DNA from: Euptelea pleiosperma
Lineage: Eukaryota; Streptophyta; Magnoliopsida; Ranunculales; Eupteleaceae
Assembly (NCBI GenBank): GCA_035048495.1
Contig: CM068544.1
Span: 8,860,138-8,924,137 of the forward strand
Reading direction: 5' to 3'
Length of the DNA stretch: 64,000 bases
Shown: piece by piece, positions 23,493 to 36,703 of the stretch
How positions within the stretch are numbered: position 1 is the stretch's first letter
Layout: each line of letters begins with the position of its first letter
Made by a program: the position numbers and the translations under genes
The notes under the pieces: generated by a model
The model's database searches: none
What the model saw: only the letters and a program-made list of their open reading frames with translations
What the model was told of the DNA's origin: nothing

Positions 23493-26338
23493 TTTTGAGA
23501 TATCTTGTCATGATCCTGATTTGCATGGACGACTAGGATTTGTATAGATGACCCTATATTGATGGGATAACGCTTATGACGATGATGATGATGATGATGA
23601 TCACTTTGCAAAAGTGAGAGGCCATTTTCGTGCTTCCACAAGGCACGATGACGGATTGCCACTAACATTTGGTTTATGATGATCTATGTCTTGTAACAAG
23701 CTCTCAATATCTCAATTTACAAACACAGTTTACCCTAGCTGGTGATTTTTAAGCATGGATTTTGTCACCAATAAGAGAATGGGGTGAAATAAGGATGTCA
23801 TTATGTCATTTGTAGTTTTGGCATACTTAAAGCATATCGAGCACCAATAAGAGAGTGAAACATGGAATGAGAGTCACAGGCTACCTACTGAATATTTCCT
23901 TTTTTGGAAATATTAATGCAAATATAAAAATAAAGAGGGAGAACCACTTGCCATAAAATATAAAATTTCTAGCCTCTGATTCCTCATAGCAACACTTTGT
24001 TTAGGGTTCCCCTTGATACGACAAAGTAAAAAAAAAAAAAAAGAGCACCATCAACCCATGTTAAAAAAGTACTTGAACCTCTGAGATAGACGATCGAGTA
24101 CAAAAAACACAGCTGCAACACATGCTAAAAAGTAGCTGAGGTTGAGTTATACCTAACCCTTGTCAGTAATTCAGAATAAGGCAAAAATTCGATACGGGGA
24201 AAAATCAAGTTTTATTCGATTTTGGATTTCAAAAATTCAGTTGAAAATTCACTAAACAGCAAATTCAGTCCCCTGGCCTAGGCTAGATTGAGGAGGAGCA
24301 CTTGTCTAAGATCCACCCAAGTGGTAGAGTACTGTTTCACATATGCAGCACAAAATGACAAACCAGGTGTGTTGTTTTTTATCACAAATGACAAACTAGG
24401 TGTGTTGTTTTTTTGTCATAAACGACGAACCAGGTGTGTTGTTTAAGGCCTAAACCTCATCAAAGGGAGAAAACATACTTAAGTGGATGGATTAATGGTG
24501 TGTCGTTTGGACCGAATTTTTAATGAAACCCTAAAAATGCATTTTATTCATTTTGGCTTGAAAATTCCTAAATTTCTTACGAATTATCGAAATATTTCGG
24601 ACGAAATGAAAAAAGCCTTAAAGTTCGACAGACTCAATGAAATATGGTTGTCTAAGGTTTGTCAATGAATAGAATTAACTGGACGTGCCTCATACATGAT
24701 ATGGGAACAAAACTTAACCTTTTTTTTTTAAACGACAGAGAAAAATTACAAATTAAACCATGAGGGATATAAAAACTGACCGCTGATAAATCATAACCGT
24801 TGATTTATTTTTTAAAGTAAGCTTGTGGGGTTGGTGGTGTATCACGTGAATCGAGGTAAGAATATGTGGAATGTGGAAGGTGGAAGAAAAGAGATTTGTT
24901 GCAGATTCCTTCTCTGCACATATAGGAACTCCTAAAACATGGTACACTTGTCATCACTCCGAGCCATCCAAAATGTGGATGAGCCCTTAGATAAACTACA
25001 AATCAATGTTCACATTGTTTGGATGAGTAGATCTTAACTGATTCTATCCCAAGTTCGAAAGGAAGTCCAACCATGGCTCTCAATTATTCGGACCCAATAA
25101 ATATTAGGCTACCTCTTGGATTGGCCAAAAATCAAACTTTACATTGTTTGGAGTGTGGAGATGATCTATGTTTTCATGCAAGAGCTCTCATTGGGAGGAT
25201 CCTACGGCCAATACAATTGTCAATTTGGTTCTTGAAGCTAATCCGATCCACTGGCTGATCGTCTAGATTAATGATCAGATGGTCCACTTGATAGGAAATC
25301 TCCCAAAGAGAGTTCCTATAATGGAACACATAAATCAAACCACATCTGATTGAACTGTAATACCCTGAATTTTCGTTCAAAGTTATTTAGGTCTTTTTGG
25401 ATAATTGGAGTTACAGTTTTTATCAAAAGTGAACATTATTGATCAAACGATGATTAATAATTTTACCAACAATGTTAATTTAGACAAAAAACATTTCAGT
25501 GGGTGGCCAAGCATTTGAATGATTCGGATTGGGTATACGTCGGTCTCATTCAGTGTTCTATATACATATTATTCTCCCGCAATATTTCACATGGACGACC
25601 TATCTACAATGTACTTGCCTTGGGCTATTTCCGGGTTTTAAAGCACTAACAATACCAACTAGTTGCTAGTATCCTTGTGAGTTTCAACACACAACCTACC
25701 CTACAAAAGGGATACCTTATAATTTTAGAGGACATTGCTACTCATTTAGGGTACCTATATTCGGAGCATAATGTATGCTATATAGTAGTTAGGCAGATTA
25801 TTCCTTCGTGATCCAAAGATTGAAGTTCCTTCCCACACGAGAATCATACATGGAAGATTCTTTAGGTATTGCTTTTACACTGCATTGTCGGTCCCAAGCT
25901 CGGATGAAGTAAGAGGGTTTTATCAGGTTGGGAACTAGTGTAAAATTTTGCTATATCCTCCATGCCCTAGTTTTGCCTGAATGAATAGGATTTGTATGGA
26001 TGATCCGATATTGATGGGATAAGGCTTATGATGATGAGGATGATATTGGTCTCTTTATTCGATTTGCGTGCCCTCGATTTACCCTATTACGCATAGGGAA
26101 ACTTCCGAGTGGTCGGTGCATGCAGCCGAAGGGATTTTAAAAATCAATAAAATGCTTTTTCTTTTCTCAATAGAATATTCTTTTATTTTACAAAAGAAAA
26201 TTTTCTTTTGATAAGATATTTCTTACTTAAGAATTTCATCATTTTTTTTAATTCAAAAATCAAACTACCATTTTATTCTTGAAAATCCATCCTCATGCCT
26301 TTTGTAATCTTGACCGTTCATTTTATTGTAATCTAGAC

Positions 26339-26690
26339 CATAGTTAGCAATTCGGTATACAGCAAATATTCGAAATGGGAAAAGTTCGAGTTTAATTCAG
26401 TTTCGGGATAAAAAATTTTGATAAAAAATTCGGTCATTGTTGAAATGTTACATTCCTTTAGCCTTAAAAGCCTGAATTTTACCAATTTTTTTCATTTTAT
26501 GCGGCCATTTAATACGTTTTTATTTTGAAAAAATGCAAAACTCGTGTATTAAACGTAAATAATACGTGTTTTATTCGTATAGTCTTAAAATTCATGATTT
26601 TTTCTGATTTCTTATTTTATACGGAAGTATTAAATGTTTCTTCAAAAAAATAAAAAATTCGGGTATTAAACGCGTATAAAATGTTCCACT
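26339..26690. repeat. One end of a CATAGTTAG-type MITE and AT-rich sequence
   Basis: catagttagcaattcgg is the terminal sequence of the family at 8809-9069 and 53136-56353 and sits at the break of unit B2. No opposite end was found. Confidence 0.45.
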
Positions 26691-26954
26691 TGTTAGGAAA
26701 TCCCCCAAAAATTACTCCTATAATGCAACACATAAATCAAACCAAATCTGAGGGCAGAGTATGGGACTCAAGCCAAATACGTAAGGAGCTAATTGAGTGG
26801 CCCAAATTGTCAAATTTTGTTTCTACCCCAATCCCATGTCTACAATTTTTCATAATATAACTGTTGTGGTTCTGAAACCACAATCATAATGGTAGTGAAT
26901 AAGAAGATCACACAAGTTAATCAACGAAGTTATCTCTAATTCCCACACGCACAC

Positions 26955-27070
26955 ACTCCAAAAATCACTACAAGGAGAAACCAAGAAATCTTTCTCACAT
27001 TTGAGACAAACATGAATGCATGCATGGTGTATGTACACCATGTGAATGTACATCCTACCTAAAATAGATA

Positions 27071-27138
<68 letters not shown>

Positions 27139-27158
27139 GTATATGTATATGTATATAT

Positions 27159-27250
<92 letters not shown>

Positions 27251-27440
27251 ATGTATACATCACTCATCATACATGAATGTTCAGGTCTAATAAATTCATG
27301 AATACATCCATACATAAATAGTCCTGAAGAAGAACACATGCATGTACATGCATTCATATAAGCTCAAGATACATCGGTTTGGTTACTGAAAATAACTATA
27401 GGTAGATAGATACATATATTCTTGTATAAATACTTTTTTT
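26955..27440 (+). repeat. Second copy of the 10.05-10.3 kb segment, with an (AT)n/(GTAT)n expansion
   Basis: Same order of words as at 10048-10310 (ctccaaaaatcactacaagg, gcatgcatgg, aatagtcctgaagaagaac, gatagatacata). A 190-base AT/GTAT microsatellite (27069-27258) stands where the other copy has a few bases. Reading frames through it are artefacts. Confidence 0.8.
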
Positions 27441-27639
27441 GCTAAATATATATAAACTAAAGCCCACTAAAGTCGTTAATGTTGTAAAGTCAAGAAAATT
27501 GTAAAGAAGGGACAAACATAAAATTTCAAAACATTTCTCTACTTCTACTTCTAGCTGCTAAAATTGAACCACCATTATTATGAGAATGACTAAAGGTGAT
27601 TTGTTACATAATGGCCTCACTGGACCAATGTATAATTTG

Positions 27640-30600
27640 AACCATTTTTCAAATTTCAGTTAGTAGTAGGAGGGTTACCATCATTTAACTTAATTTAAAG
27701 GAATACCTTCCCGATACTAGGGTTTTCCGGTAGTTGGTTCAAGAACCCTAAAATAAACAAATTTTTATTTTATCCAGTTTAACCTACAAAATTATGAACT
27801 TGTATAGTGGTAGGTGTCGGATGTCAAATCCGAACTCGGAGTTAGGAATTAGCACAAATAAGAACTAAGAATTACGAAAATAATAAAGAAATGGTAGAGG
27901 GATGAGAAGGGTGATTCGATTTAAAAATGCATTGTATGATATCCAAGAACACTAATAATCAAAATCAAATTGCATTAACTTCAAAGGAAGTAGCTTACAT
28001 GAAAATTGAATTGCAGAATTAAAGAAAGCATGTAAATTATTCTACAAAGAAATTAGCGAGAAGGGGTTAAAGAGAAGAAGGGGTAGAGAAGTAGAGAGAG
28101 AAAGAGAGGGGTTTTCGAGAGAGGAGCATCTCATGATCTTTGGAGCAAGGTAATACCGATCAAGAACGGGATCGTCCAAAAAATCGTGAAATGCTCTCAA
28201 TCATAAGGAGAAGAACGGGAGAATCATAAAATTCGATCGGCTAGGATTTTTTGATCATGGAGAGAGGTCGTTGTCACCCAACCTCTCTCGATCAAGAAAC
28301 CCTAGTCGATTCACCATCTCACAACATGCCTCAAGACATGAGGTGAAGAGAGAGAGGAGAGTGTTGTAGAGAGAGAAATTGAATAGAGAGAAAGAATACC
28401 TTCAAATCCTTGACACCCTAGGGTTTTCAAGTTAGGAGAGAGTAGAGAAACCTAGAGAGAGAAAGTGAGGGAAAGAGAGAGAAGAAGAAGAACTAGAGAG
28501 AGAAAGTCACCTTAGGCACTTACCAAGGGTTGCATGAACCTTGGGGATGGTGCCCGACAATGGAGGTGAGTGCACGGTTGATCCGTCCACTTGATGGAAG
28601 ATGTGATCATCATCAAGCTGTGGAGAGGATGCCTGGCCAAAATGAGGGATGTCAAGGTGGTGAAGAAGCAAGCCACAATTGAGCAAGAAGAAGGCAGCCA
28701 CGTGTTGGAGTTGTGGATTGGCATGGGGATGTTGCAGTCCACTCGTTGAGAGAACACAACCATCAAGGTGTTGCATGTAGGCAAAAAGATGGAGTTGCTG
28801 GCAGTAGGGTGGTGGTGGTGCACGACAGCCTGTTGCCGGTTACAATAGCTCAGAGATCACATTGCAGGCCTGTGATCTTGCTAGTTCTTAATGGTGAACA
28901 GTGCATGGCCAATGATGGTGAAACAACTAATCGATGGTGAGAAAACTCAGCTTTTCACGCTTGTTCGGGTGAGTGCAGACGAAGAAGAAGAGGTGTGGTG
29001 GTCATGTTGTAATGAGGAGAGGAGAGGAGAGGAGGAGCCATCTAGCGACGTGGTAGAGAGGCATCATCGTGGAAGGGAGAGGATGAGATCACGGCTGTGT
29101 TGTGCAGATCGTGATTATGCTGGCTTTGGAGGAAAACCCGAAAGGGTTGCAGGTTGGTGGCCGGTGTTGAAATGGGGAGGAACCGACGACTCCGCTCAAA
29201 AAGAAGGTGAGAGAGATGAGAGAAAGAGATAATGAAGGGGTGAGGGGACCATCCGATCGTGGGAGAGAGTTTAAGGAAGTTATATGGGGAGAGACTAGGG
29301 TTAGGAATGGGTTGGTCATAGGAGACAGAAGAGATGAAAGAGGAGAGAAAAATTCTACGGGAAGGAGTCGCTATCGCTTTTATTATTTTGGCCATTGGAT
29401 CATGCCTTAGGGAGGACCGTGGGATGGTTAGTGGGGATGTGAAAATCATGGGGGATACATGGGAGATAACGGCTACCGGTAGCCGTTGGATTCATGGGGA
29501 TGTGTGTCACAGCCTTAAGAACCGTTGGATGGAGGGTGTTGAAGCAAGGTTTTTCTGGTCGTTGGCACGAAAACCCTTGGCTCAACACATTTTTAATGAT
29601 TCGGTTCACTTAAAAATCTGTAAAAATGCAAAATTGTACAGTGGCATGTCGAATGTCGAATCTGCACTCGGATTAGAGAAGTAACATTAAAGAAAGCAAG
29701 CAAGGAAATTGTGAAATATGAGAATGGTGGAAAATAATTTTTAAAACATTCTTTTATAGGAGGGAAATTACCTACAACATTAATAAAAGAAATAAATATG
29801 TAATTACAGAAAATAAAATGCCAAAGTAAACTTCATTTATTAAAAAATAAACTATAACTTATAATGCTTGAATTAAAAATGCTTAAACAAATAAAACAAA
29901 TAGAAACTTAACTAGAAAGCAATAAAAGAAAAGATTAGAGAGAAAAGGAGAAAGAGAAGGGGAAAAGAAGAGCAAACCATTGTTCTTGGACCTGTATTGA
30001 GAAGAAGATGATGGAGCCGTTCGATAGAGAAGAAAAGGTAGAGATGCAGATTTTTTTATTTTTATTTTATCTTTTTTTCTTTTGTGTCAGGGGAGAAAAT
30101 AAGAAAGAGATGGAATTAGAGGGGCGAACCTCCAGAGAATGAGCCATGAGTGGTCTTTTATAGGTAGAGAGTGTCATTTGTGGGTTAATGCCCATATATC
30201 TTTTTTTAGAAATATTTTTATTCCAAAAGCTATCTTTGTAATTTTAAGATCACCTTTTATTACTTTTTGGAAAGTTTCTTTAGAGACAAAATTTTGTTTT
30301 TGTAAGAATTTTTTTTTCTTCAAAGTTTTGGACTTTTCTTGTAAAGGAAATATTTTTAACATATTTCAAGTTTGTGAGTTTCTAAAACCACATGTCAACT
30401 CTCTTATGTAAAAGTAAACATTCTTTTTATTAAAAGAAAATTTCTTTTAAAAATCAAAACCAATTATATCTTTTCAAAATCTTTTTAAATTCGAAAGAAA
30501 ATCTTTATGTTTTGAGAAATCAATATTTCTAATGCACTTGTGATCTAGACCATCCATTTTGGTGGGCCCTTGATGGATACACCACCCGTGCATGCTAAAA

Positions 30601-31315
30601 TCACTTTCTCTCGGACAATTGTTTATCTTGTAGATCGTGTGGCGATCGCATGGTGAATGGGTGTGATGATTGGCCAAGGATTCTAGATGGAGGGAATGGA
30701 GAGTGATGATTGGCCAAGGTATGGGATAATACTGACCGTAAGATAGAATGATGGTGAGAGGAGAGAGAAAATAAGATAATTAAAAAAAAAATACAAGTAG
30801 AGAGTCTTGAACCCTGGTCTTTGACTTGGTCTTCTGCAAGCTTTTCCAACTAAGCAAGCATTTGTCTTGTGTTAGTTGATTAAGCTTTAATCTTCTTAGT
30901 TTCTTCTTGGGGCTCTTGGCTCTCCTTCTCTCTTGATCTTCTCTCAGGCTTTTTTGACTCTTTGGCTCTCCTAGCATTTAGCATGTATCTTCTTATCCTC
31001 AGCATGTTGGCTCTTGAGCTTTGGTCCTAGACTCTGACAGTCAATTGTAGGCCCGCATTCCATCAAAATGGTCCGATTGGTGTCTCTGCAATAGAAAAAG
31101 CACTTAATGAGACTTAATCAAAATGGCTTTACATCTTGACTTCCCGAAATGTGTTTAATTCATGTGAATAGTTGATTTTCTTCTAAAGAATGTGTTCTAC
31201 TTAATGGAATAAACTCTTAGGTTGAAAAGTCGACGAAAAGATACGTTTTAAGTAGAAAAATGTGATACCGCAAAAATGATAAGGGCTTAAAATAAGTACT
31301 TTTGAGCGAATATCA
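27640..31315 (-). mobile_element. Long LTR sequence(s), TGATATTCGC family, with PPT at the 3' LTR start
   Basis: On the minus strand the LTR starts TGATATTCGC at 31315, preceded by the purine-rich gctagttgggggttg (about 31316-31330), which identifies it as a 3' LTR. Diverged copies of its internal part occur at 34767-35759 and 38585-41111. Within the tract, 27811-28500 and 29641-30000 are related to each other (gtcggatgtc, ctcgg-gttag, then purine-rich sequence), so more than one LTR copy may be stacked. The low-coordinate boundary is not fixed. 28500-29500 gives only open frames with no recognised domain. Confidence 0.6.
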
Positions 31316-31535
31316 CAACCCCCAACTAGCATATTGCCAATCCTTGGCAATTAGTGCGAGATAAGTAAGCTCAGAAGGGCTTGGTACATGCTGGAAAACT
31401 TATTCGAATTACTCAGAAAAACTCCATTTTGTCAGATTATTTCAAGGATGTAAGAAATCATTTACAATTTAGAGCTTAGTCAGTAAAATGTAATAGGTCT
31501 ACAAATGGATATTTGGACCAAAGATTACTAAGACT

Positions 31536-31610
<75 letters not shown>

Positions 31611-33299
31611 CAACATCATCCTTATCTGGCAGCAGAGACACTCCGATCACCTTAGAGACTATCACTCAGAAGTAAATCATTCAAAAATAGTTTTTTTTCT
31701 CTCAAGTTATATGTGAGGAGATATATTGATATAAAAGGCAAACATCACGCATATATTTTTATTGAAGGAAGAACATTTTTAGTGGATTTTTGAAGATCTC
31801 ATGATTGGAATGTCATGTCACTTAGGAGCGTCGGATCAAACTCTATAGTTTCTCTTTTCTCCATTCTCCACATTCTGTGATGGTGCTAACCTAGAATCAA
31901 ATAGGACTTGCTTAGGTTGTATTGAGGCTTAGGACAGTTTTAGAAAATAAGGACATTCGGGGTTCAAAAATTCTTAGAGGATATCTCACTATTCTTCGCA
32001 ACTTTTATCGACGGTGGTGACACCATTTCCTTGACTTTCATTTTTTTTCTTTCTTTCAACTTTTTTGACTTTTTGATATTGTTCTATCAGCCTTCTTTTC
32101 CGTTTCTTTTTCTTTCTTTTCTGCCCGTGTTTCCTTTCAGCTCGATCCATTTGTTTTTATTTTCTTTTCTTGATTTCTCTTTTTTTCATGGTGTGATCAT
32201 ACCAATAACTCTTTTATCCTTCTCAGAAGTAGGTATTTGAGTTGTGCTCATTTTGGGGATTGATTTTTGGTTGATGGGTTAACAAAAAAGGTTTTCATCA
32301 TAAGGCTCAAATAGGGTTTCTAACGGTATAGATGTTAGGTAAGCTAAAAAGGTCTGTTTGGTCAGAAAGATGACCTACATCATTTTCTAGAGTTTGCACT
32401 TTCATCTGTGATGTCTTGAATGGATATAAAAAATGTTCTTTTTGTAATAATCTGACTTTGACTTCACTTCAAGTTCAATGACCAAAGCAAGGATTAATGA
32501 GATCTTACGATGAAGTAATTGGGGACTTGAAGAATGATGAGTTATCATGTGACTTGGAATTAGTTTATAACCCTCAGAAATGAAAAAAAAACTCAAAAGC
32601 TTTCTAGGTTAGGTCTCCACAATTGTTCTTCTTAGATCTCTAGATAATCTAAACTTCGGACAATTTTAATGTTGATTTGTGAAAATTTTTGCTGAATCTG
32701 AGTTTTCTAAAAGTCACGTTCCACTGCAGTACTGTTTGTCTTTCAAACTGAACTAAGAGCTAACAAGTGATTTTTCAAATCATAATCGACATTCTTTTCA
32801 ATAAATAGACTTAACTATAATTTTTCGCAAATCAAATCGGGGCATTTTCGAAAATCACATGAAATCACACCCAAAACACAATGTTTTCTCTCTCTCTCTC
32901 TCTTTATATATATATAAAGAAAATCATGAGTTCGGTAAATACTCGCTCCCAACCAAAATACAGCACCGTCCTCGGTGCTCATGACCGGGACATAAAATGT
33001 TGAAAGATTGGTTATTCATGATGCAAGGGTATAGGAAGGGTTTACCAATGCGGCATAATGTATCACTTGATTTTCTGAAATGATTGTACCTGTACCTGCA
33101 TGTCCATAGATATAGCAATAATAAATGCATATGACTCATGTAACTCTAGGAATAACGAAATTATCTTTCCGAGAGCGCTAAGTTTTACGTCTTCAGCCAG
33201 ACATAACGAGGGTACATTAAGTACCCCCAACCAAATTGAAACACATGAAGATTGAGTGAATCATCAGTCTTCCCTTCTCCTCAAGTGGAGCTGAAACAT
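31316..33299 (-). other. Internal region of the LTR element, no intact frame
   Basis: Lies between the PPT/3' LTR and the gag remnant in the orientation expected of one element. No protease, RT or integrase motif could be recognised, so the element is either non-autonomous or heavily deleted. Confidence 0.45.
31541..31608. repeat. (TG)34 microsatellite
   Basis: Perfect 68-base dinucleotide run. Confidence 0.97.
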
Positions 33300-34766
33300 C
33301 TAACCTATCCCTCTTCTAGGTATGGAAGTATGGGTAGGTACTTTCTCAGTGTAGACTGGGAGAGTTAGAGTAAGTTCTCTGACCGTGGTTAACAGAGCCA
33401 CAAAAACATTAAGTTTAGCGGGGATGGATCGAAGTTTCTTAGTAAGAACTAAGAGGATAGCAGTAGTGGTTTCTCTGACCATGGTTAGCAGAGCCGCAAA
33501 CTCATTGAGTTTAGCGAGAATGTATCTTAATGGAGCAGACTCCAGCAGATCAGTAAATCTAGATTTGTCTAACTCCGATTTGAAGTCAGGCACAAAGTGT
33601 TCTTAACACTTTTCTAATTTTTCCTCGGGAGAGTCCGGAATTATACTCTCAACGGCACACAGTTTTTCAATAATATCGACGTCAGTCGGCTGTTGAAAAA
33701 TATTAACCTCTTCCTCGAGGTTTTCTAATGTTGTTGGCATATCTGCGTCCTTACACCCGATGTGTGTATCCGCGGTGGTGAGGAACGGGTGGTCTAGGAC
33801 AACTGGGATTCTACCCTCTAGACACGGCTCAGTGTCAGGAATGTCTGCCTCAGGTGCAGAGGTAGAAGCATCAGAGGTAGCTTTGGAAGTAGGTTCCTTT
33901 GAGGTAGGTTCAGGATTGGGTGCTTTTAAGGGCAAAGAAGATGGAGACACTGGCTCGTCAATATTCTGGCCCGATCTAGTAGTGGTAACAGCTTCTATTT
34001 CTTCTTGGAAATTCTAATTCGGGTTCATTGTATGAGAATTCTCCTCATAGATGGTGGCAATGGCATTCCCTTCTAGATAGGCTATAGGTTGGCTAGGGAA
34101 GTTGACTTTCTCTCTCTCAGATTCTAACTGACCTAGACGGGCTAGGTGTTCCAATATCTCTATGGATTGCTGTTGTTGGAAAATAAATTGAGAGAGAAAG
34201 TCCTCTAGACCAGGTTTAGTAGTAGACTGTGGCGGTTCAGCTAAGGGAAGTTGAGGTACCAACTCTTGATTGTAGTCTGACTGAGTATGAAAGTGATAGG
34301 ACTGAAGTGAGTCTGGGACTATCTGCTTATTTTGAGAATCTTGAGGGGTCCACTATTGACTAGAATAGTTAGCATGTGGGTATGCCTGGTACTGCGACTG
34401 CGAGTACTGCCAATCACATTGTCCATTGGGTTGATGAAACTCTGAAGGATACATACCTGTTGCAGTTGCTGTAGGAGAGCATATTATTATTCCTAGACCA
34501 AATTAGGGTGATTCCTAGTGTCCGGATGATACGAGTTATTGTAAAAAGTCTGCATCAGAGATTGAAATGTACTAAAAGTACAGACCTCTTCCTGGACAGG
34601 AGGAAAATATCCCACAGAGTTGGAATGATGCATAGGTTTCTGATCCGAGACAACAAGGGTAGAGACCGATTTGGTAAGTTCCTGAATTAGGGATGGTAGC
34701 TTGAGGTCACCCTTTGTCTCATATCCAATAGAGGTCTGTTGGCCCGGAGTGTCACTACTACACGCA
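33300..34766 (-). pseudogene. Gypsy-type gag remnant (C-terminal part)
   Basis: Minus-strand frames broken by stops: a segment with NHPNL, then FHQPNGQCDWQYSQSQYQAY (Gln/Tyr-rich linker), then LEDFLSQFIFQQQQSIEILE and LARLGQLESEREKVNFPSQP, which resembles the conserved tail of Gag in Athila/Tat-type gypsy elements. Further frames at 33950-33603 and 33593-33300 follow. At 34767 it joins LTR sequence directly, so the PBS and the gag start are deleted. Confidence 0.65.
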
Positions 34767-35759
34767 GAAGTTTTGGACTTTTCTTGTAAAGGAAATATTT
34801 TTAACATATTTCAAGTTTGTGAGTTTCCAAAACCACATGTCAACTCTCTTATGTAAAAGTAAACATTCTTTTTATTAAAAGAAAATTTCTTTTAAAAATC
34901 AAAACCAATTATATCTTTCCAAAATATTTTTAAATCCGAAAGAAAATCTTTATGTTTTAAAAAATCAATATTTCTAATGCATTTGTGATCTAGACCATCC
35001 ATTTAGTGGGCCCTTGATGGATACACCACCCATGCATGCTAAAATCACATTCTCTCGGACAACCGTTTATCTTGTAGATCGTATGGTGATCGCATGGTGA
35101 ATGGGTGTGATGATTGGCCAAGGATTCTAAATGGAGGGAATGGAGAGTGATGATTGGCCAAAGTATGGGATAATATTGGCCATAGGATAGAATGATGGTG
35201 AGAGGAGAGAGAAAATAAGATAATTAGAAAAAAATGTAAGCAGAGGGTCTTGAACCCTGGCCTTTGACTTGGTCTTCTGCAAGCTTTTCCAACTAAGCAA
35301 GCATTTGTCTTGTGTTAGTTGATTAAGCTTTAATCTTCTTATTCTCTTCTCGGGGCACTTGGCTCTCCTTCTCTCTTGATCTTCTCTCAAGCTTTTTCGA
35401 CTCTCTGGCTCTCCCAATATTTGGCATGTATCTTCTTATCCTCAGCCTGTTGGCTCTTGAGCTTTGGTCCTAGACTCTGGCAGTCAGTTGTGGGCCCGCA
35501 TTCCATCAAAATCGTTCGATTGGTGTCTCTGCGATAGAAAAAGCATTTAAAGAGACTTAATCGAAACGACTTTACATCTTGACTTCCCAAAATGTGTTTA
35601 ATTCATGTGAATAGTCAATTTTCGTCTAAAGAATGTGTTCTACGCAATGGAAGAAACTCTTAGCTTGAAAAATCAACGAAAAGAGAAATTTTAAGTAAGA
35701 GAATGCGATACCGCAAAAAAAGATAATGGCTTAAAATAAGCACTTTTGAGCGAATATCA
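34767..35759 (-). mobile_element. LTR fragment, TGATATTCGC family
   Basis: Starts TGATATTCGC at 35759 (minus strand) and stays alignable with 31315-30325 throughout (tccgcattc-type phrases, cttgaaccctgg, tctcggacaa). It ends abruptly at the gag remnant. Confidence 0.75.
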
Positions 35760-36703
35760 GATGTTAATGAGAGAAGAGTTAGGGGTGTTAGGGTTGAGAG
35801 TGATTAGGAGATGGTGAGAGAGATAGAGGGAATGTGGGGAAATTGTTAGGGTTCTAAATGGGATGATGGGGTTTCGTGTAGTCCATTGGATAAAAGGAGG
35901 GATAGATGGAATTGATAGAGAGATCGATATGAGAGATAGGGAAGGAAGATGTGGTGGATAATTTCATTGAGATCGTGAGCGATCCAACAGTTGGTTTTGG
36001 TGATGTGGAGGGTTGATAGTTAGATCGTGTGGTTAAGGGTTTCTTGGGGTTTGATATAGGTTATCGGATGGTTGATTGGAGGGATGGGAAAGTTTGGATG
36101 GTGATGATCAGCCATGGTAGGTTGTGGCATAGGGTGATAGTGAGAGGAGAGAGAAAAGAATAGAAAATAGAGAGAAAATGGATGGTGGAGGAGGGTCTTG
36201 AACCCTGGTCTTCAACATTTTCTACCGCAGGCTTCACTAATTGAGCAAGCTATCTTCTTGTGTCTTTTGGTGTAGTTTTTAACACTTTTGTCCTTCTCTT
36301 GGTCATTGGCTCTTCCGCTCTCTTGGTTCTTGGTACGGCTTTGCGATCCTCTGAATCGAACTATATTTAGCCCTTATCATCTTGTCATAGCCTGTTGGCT
36401 CTTTAAACTTTGATAGTGGGCCTCTGTGGTTGATCGTGGGCCCGCAAGTCTCGAGAATCGTCCGATCGGGGTTCCTACGATAATAAAAATACATAATGAG
36501 ACTATCAAAATAGCTTTATATCTAAACTTCTAAAAATGTGTTTATGTTATGCAAATATATCTTTTTATCCAAAAAAAGTGTGTTCTACGCAATGGAGGAA
36601 ACTCTTACGTAGAAAAGTTGATAAAAATGAAAGTTTTACACAGGAGAATGTGATAACGCTAAAAGGATAATAGTGAAAAATAAACACTGTTAAGCGAATA
36701 TCA
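35760..36703 (-). mobile_element. LTR fragment, TGATATTCGC family, more diverged
   Basis: Starts TGATATTCGC at 36703 and contains gggcccgcaagtctcgagaa, cttgaaccctggtcttcaac and the G/A-rich part. It abuts the previous fragment in the same orientation, suggesting stacked solo LTRs or unequal recombination. Confidence 0.7.

Larger units (their letters stand above)
22696..26338 (+). repeat. Second A-B pair of the ~2.7-kb tandem units
   Basis: Unit A2 (about 22696-25550) follows A1 closely (ggttggcaactggtgtacaa, the cctaggctagattgaggagg and cgaaccaggtgtgttg phrases) but lacks the Harbinger-like insertion and the 17674-19334 insertion. Unit B2 (about 25551-26338) follows B1 up to the LTR fragment and then breaks off at catagttagcaattcgg. 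A further scrap of the unit (cataaatcaaaccaaatctg) lies at about 26730. Confidence 0.7.

Noticed and set aside
19402..24947. Similar 64-aa minus-strand ORFs at 19402-19596 and 24753-24947
   Set aside because: Shared only because the DNA units are duplicated; differences are not biased to silent sites as far as can be seen by eye, and there is no start context or domain.
13440..26338. Tandem units as a CRISPR-like or satellite array
   Set aside because: Units are kilobases long, only four, strongly diverged and interrupted by transposons.
27046..27357. Overlapping frames of Tyr/Ile/Met repeats on both strands
   Set aside because: They are translations of the AT/GTAT microsatellite.
29042..29449. 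Several overlapping ORFs of 75-135 codons in 28.5-29.7 kb
   Set aside because: Frames on both strands with low-complexity Ser/Pro or Glu/Arg content within LTR sequence; none shows a recognisable domain.
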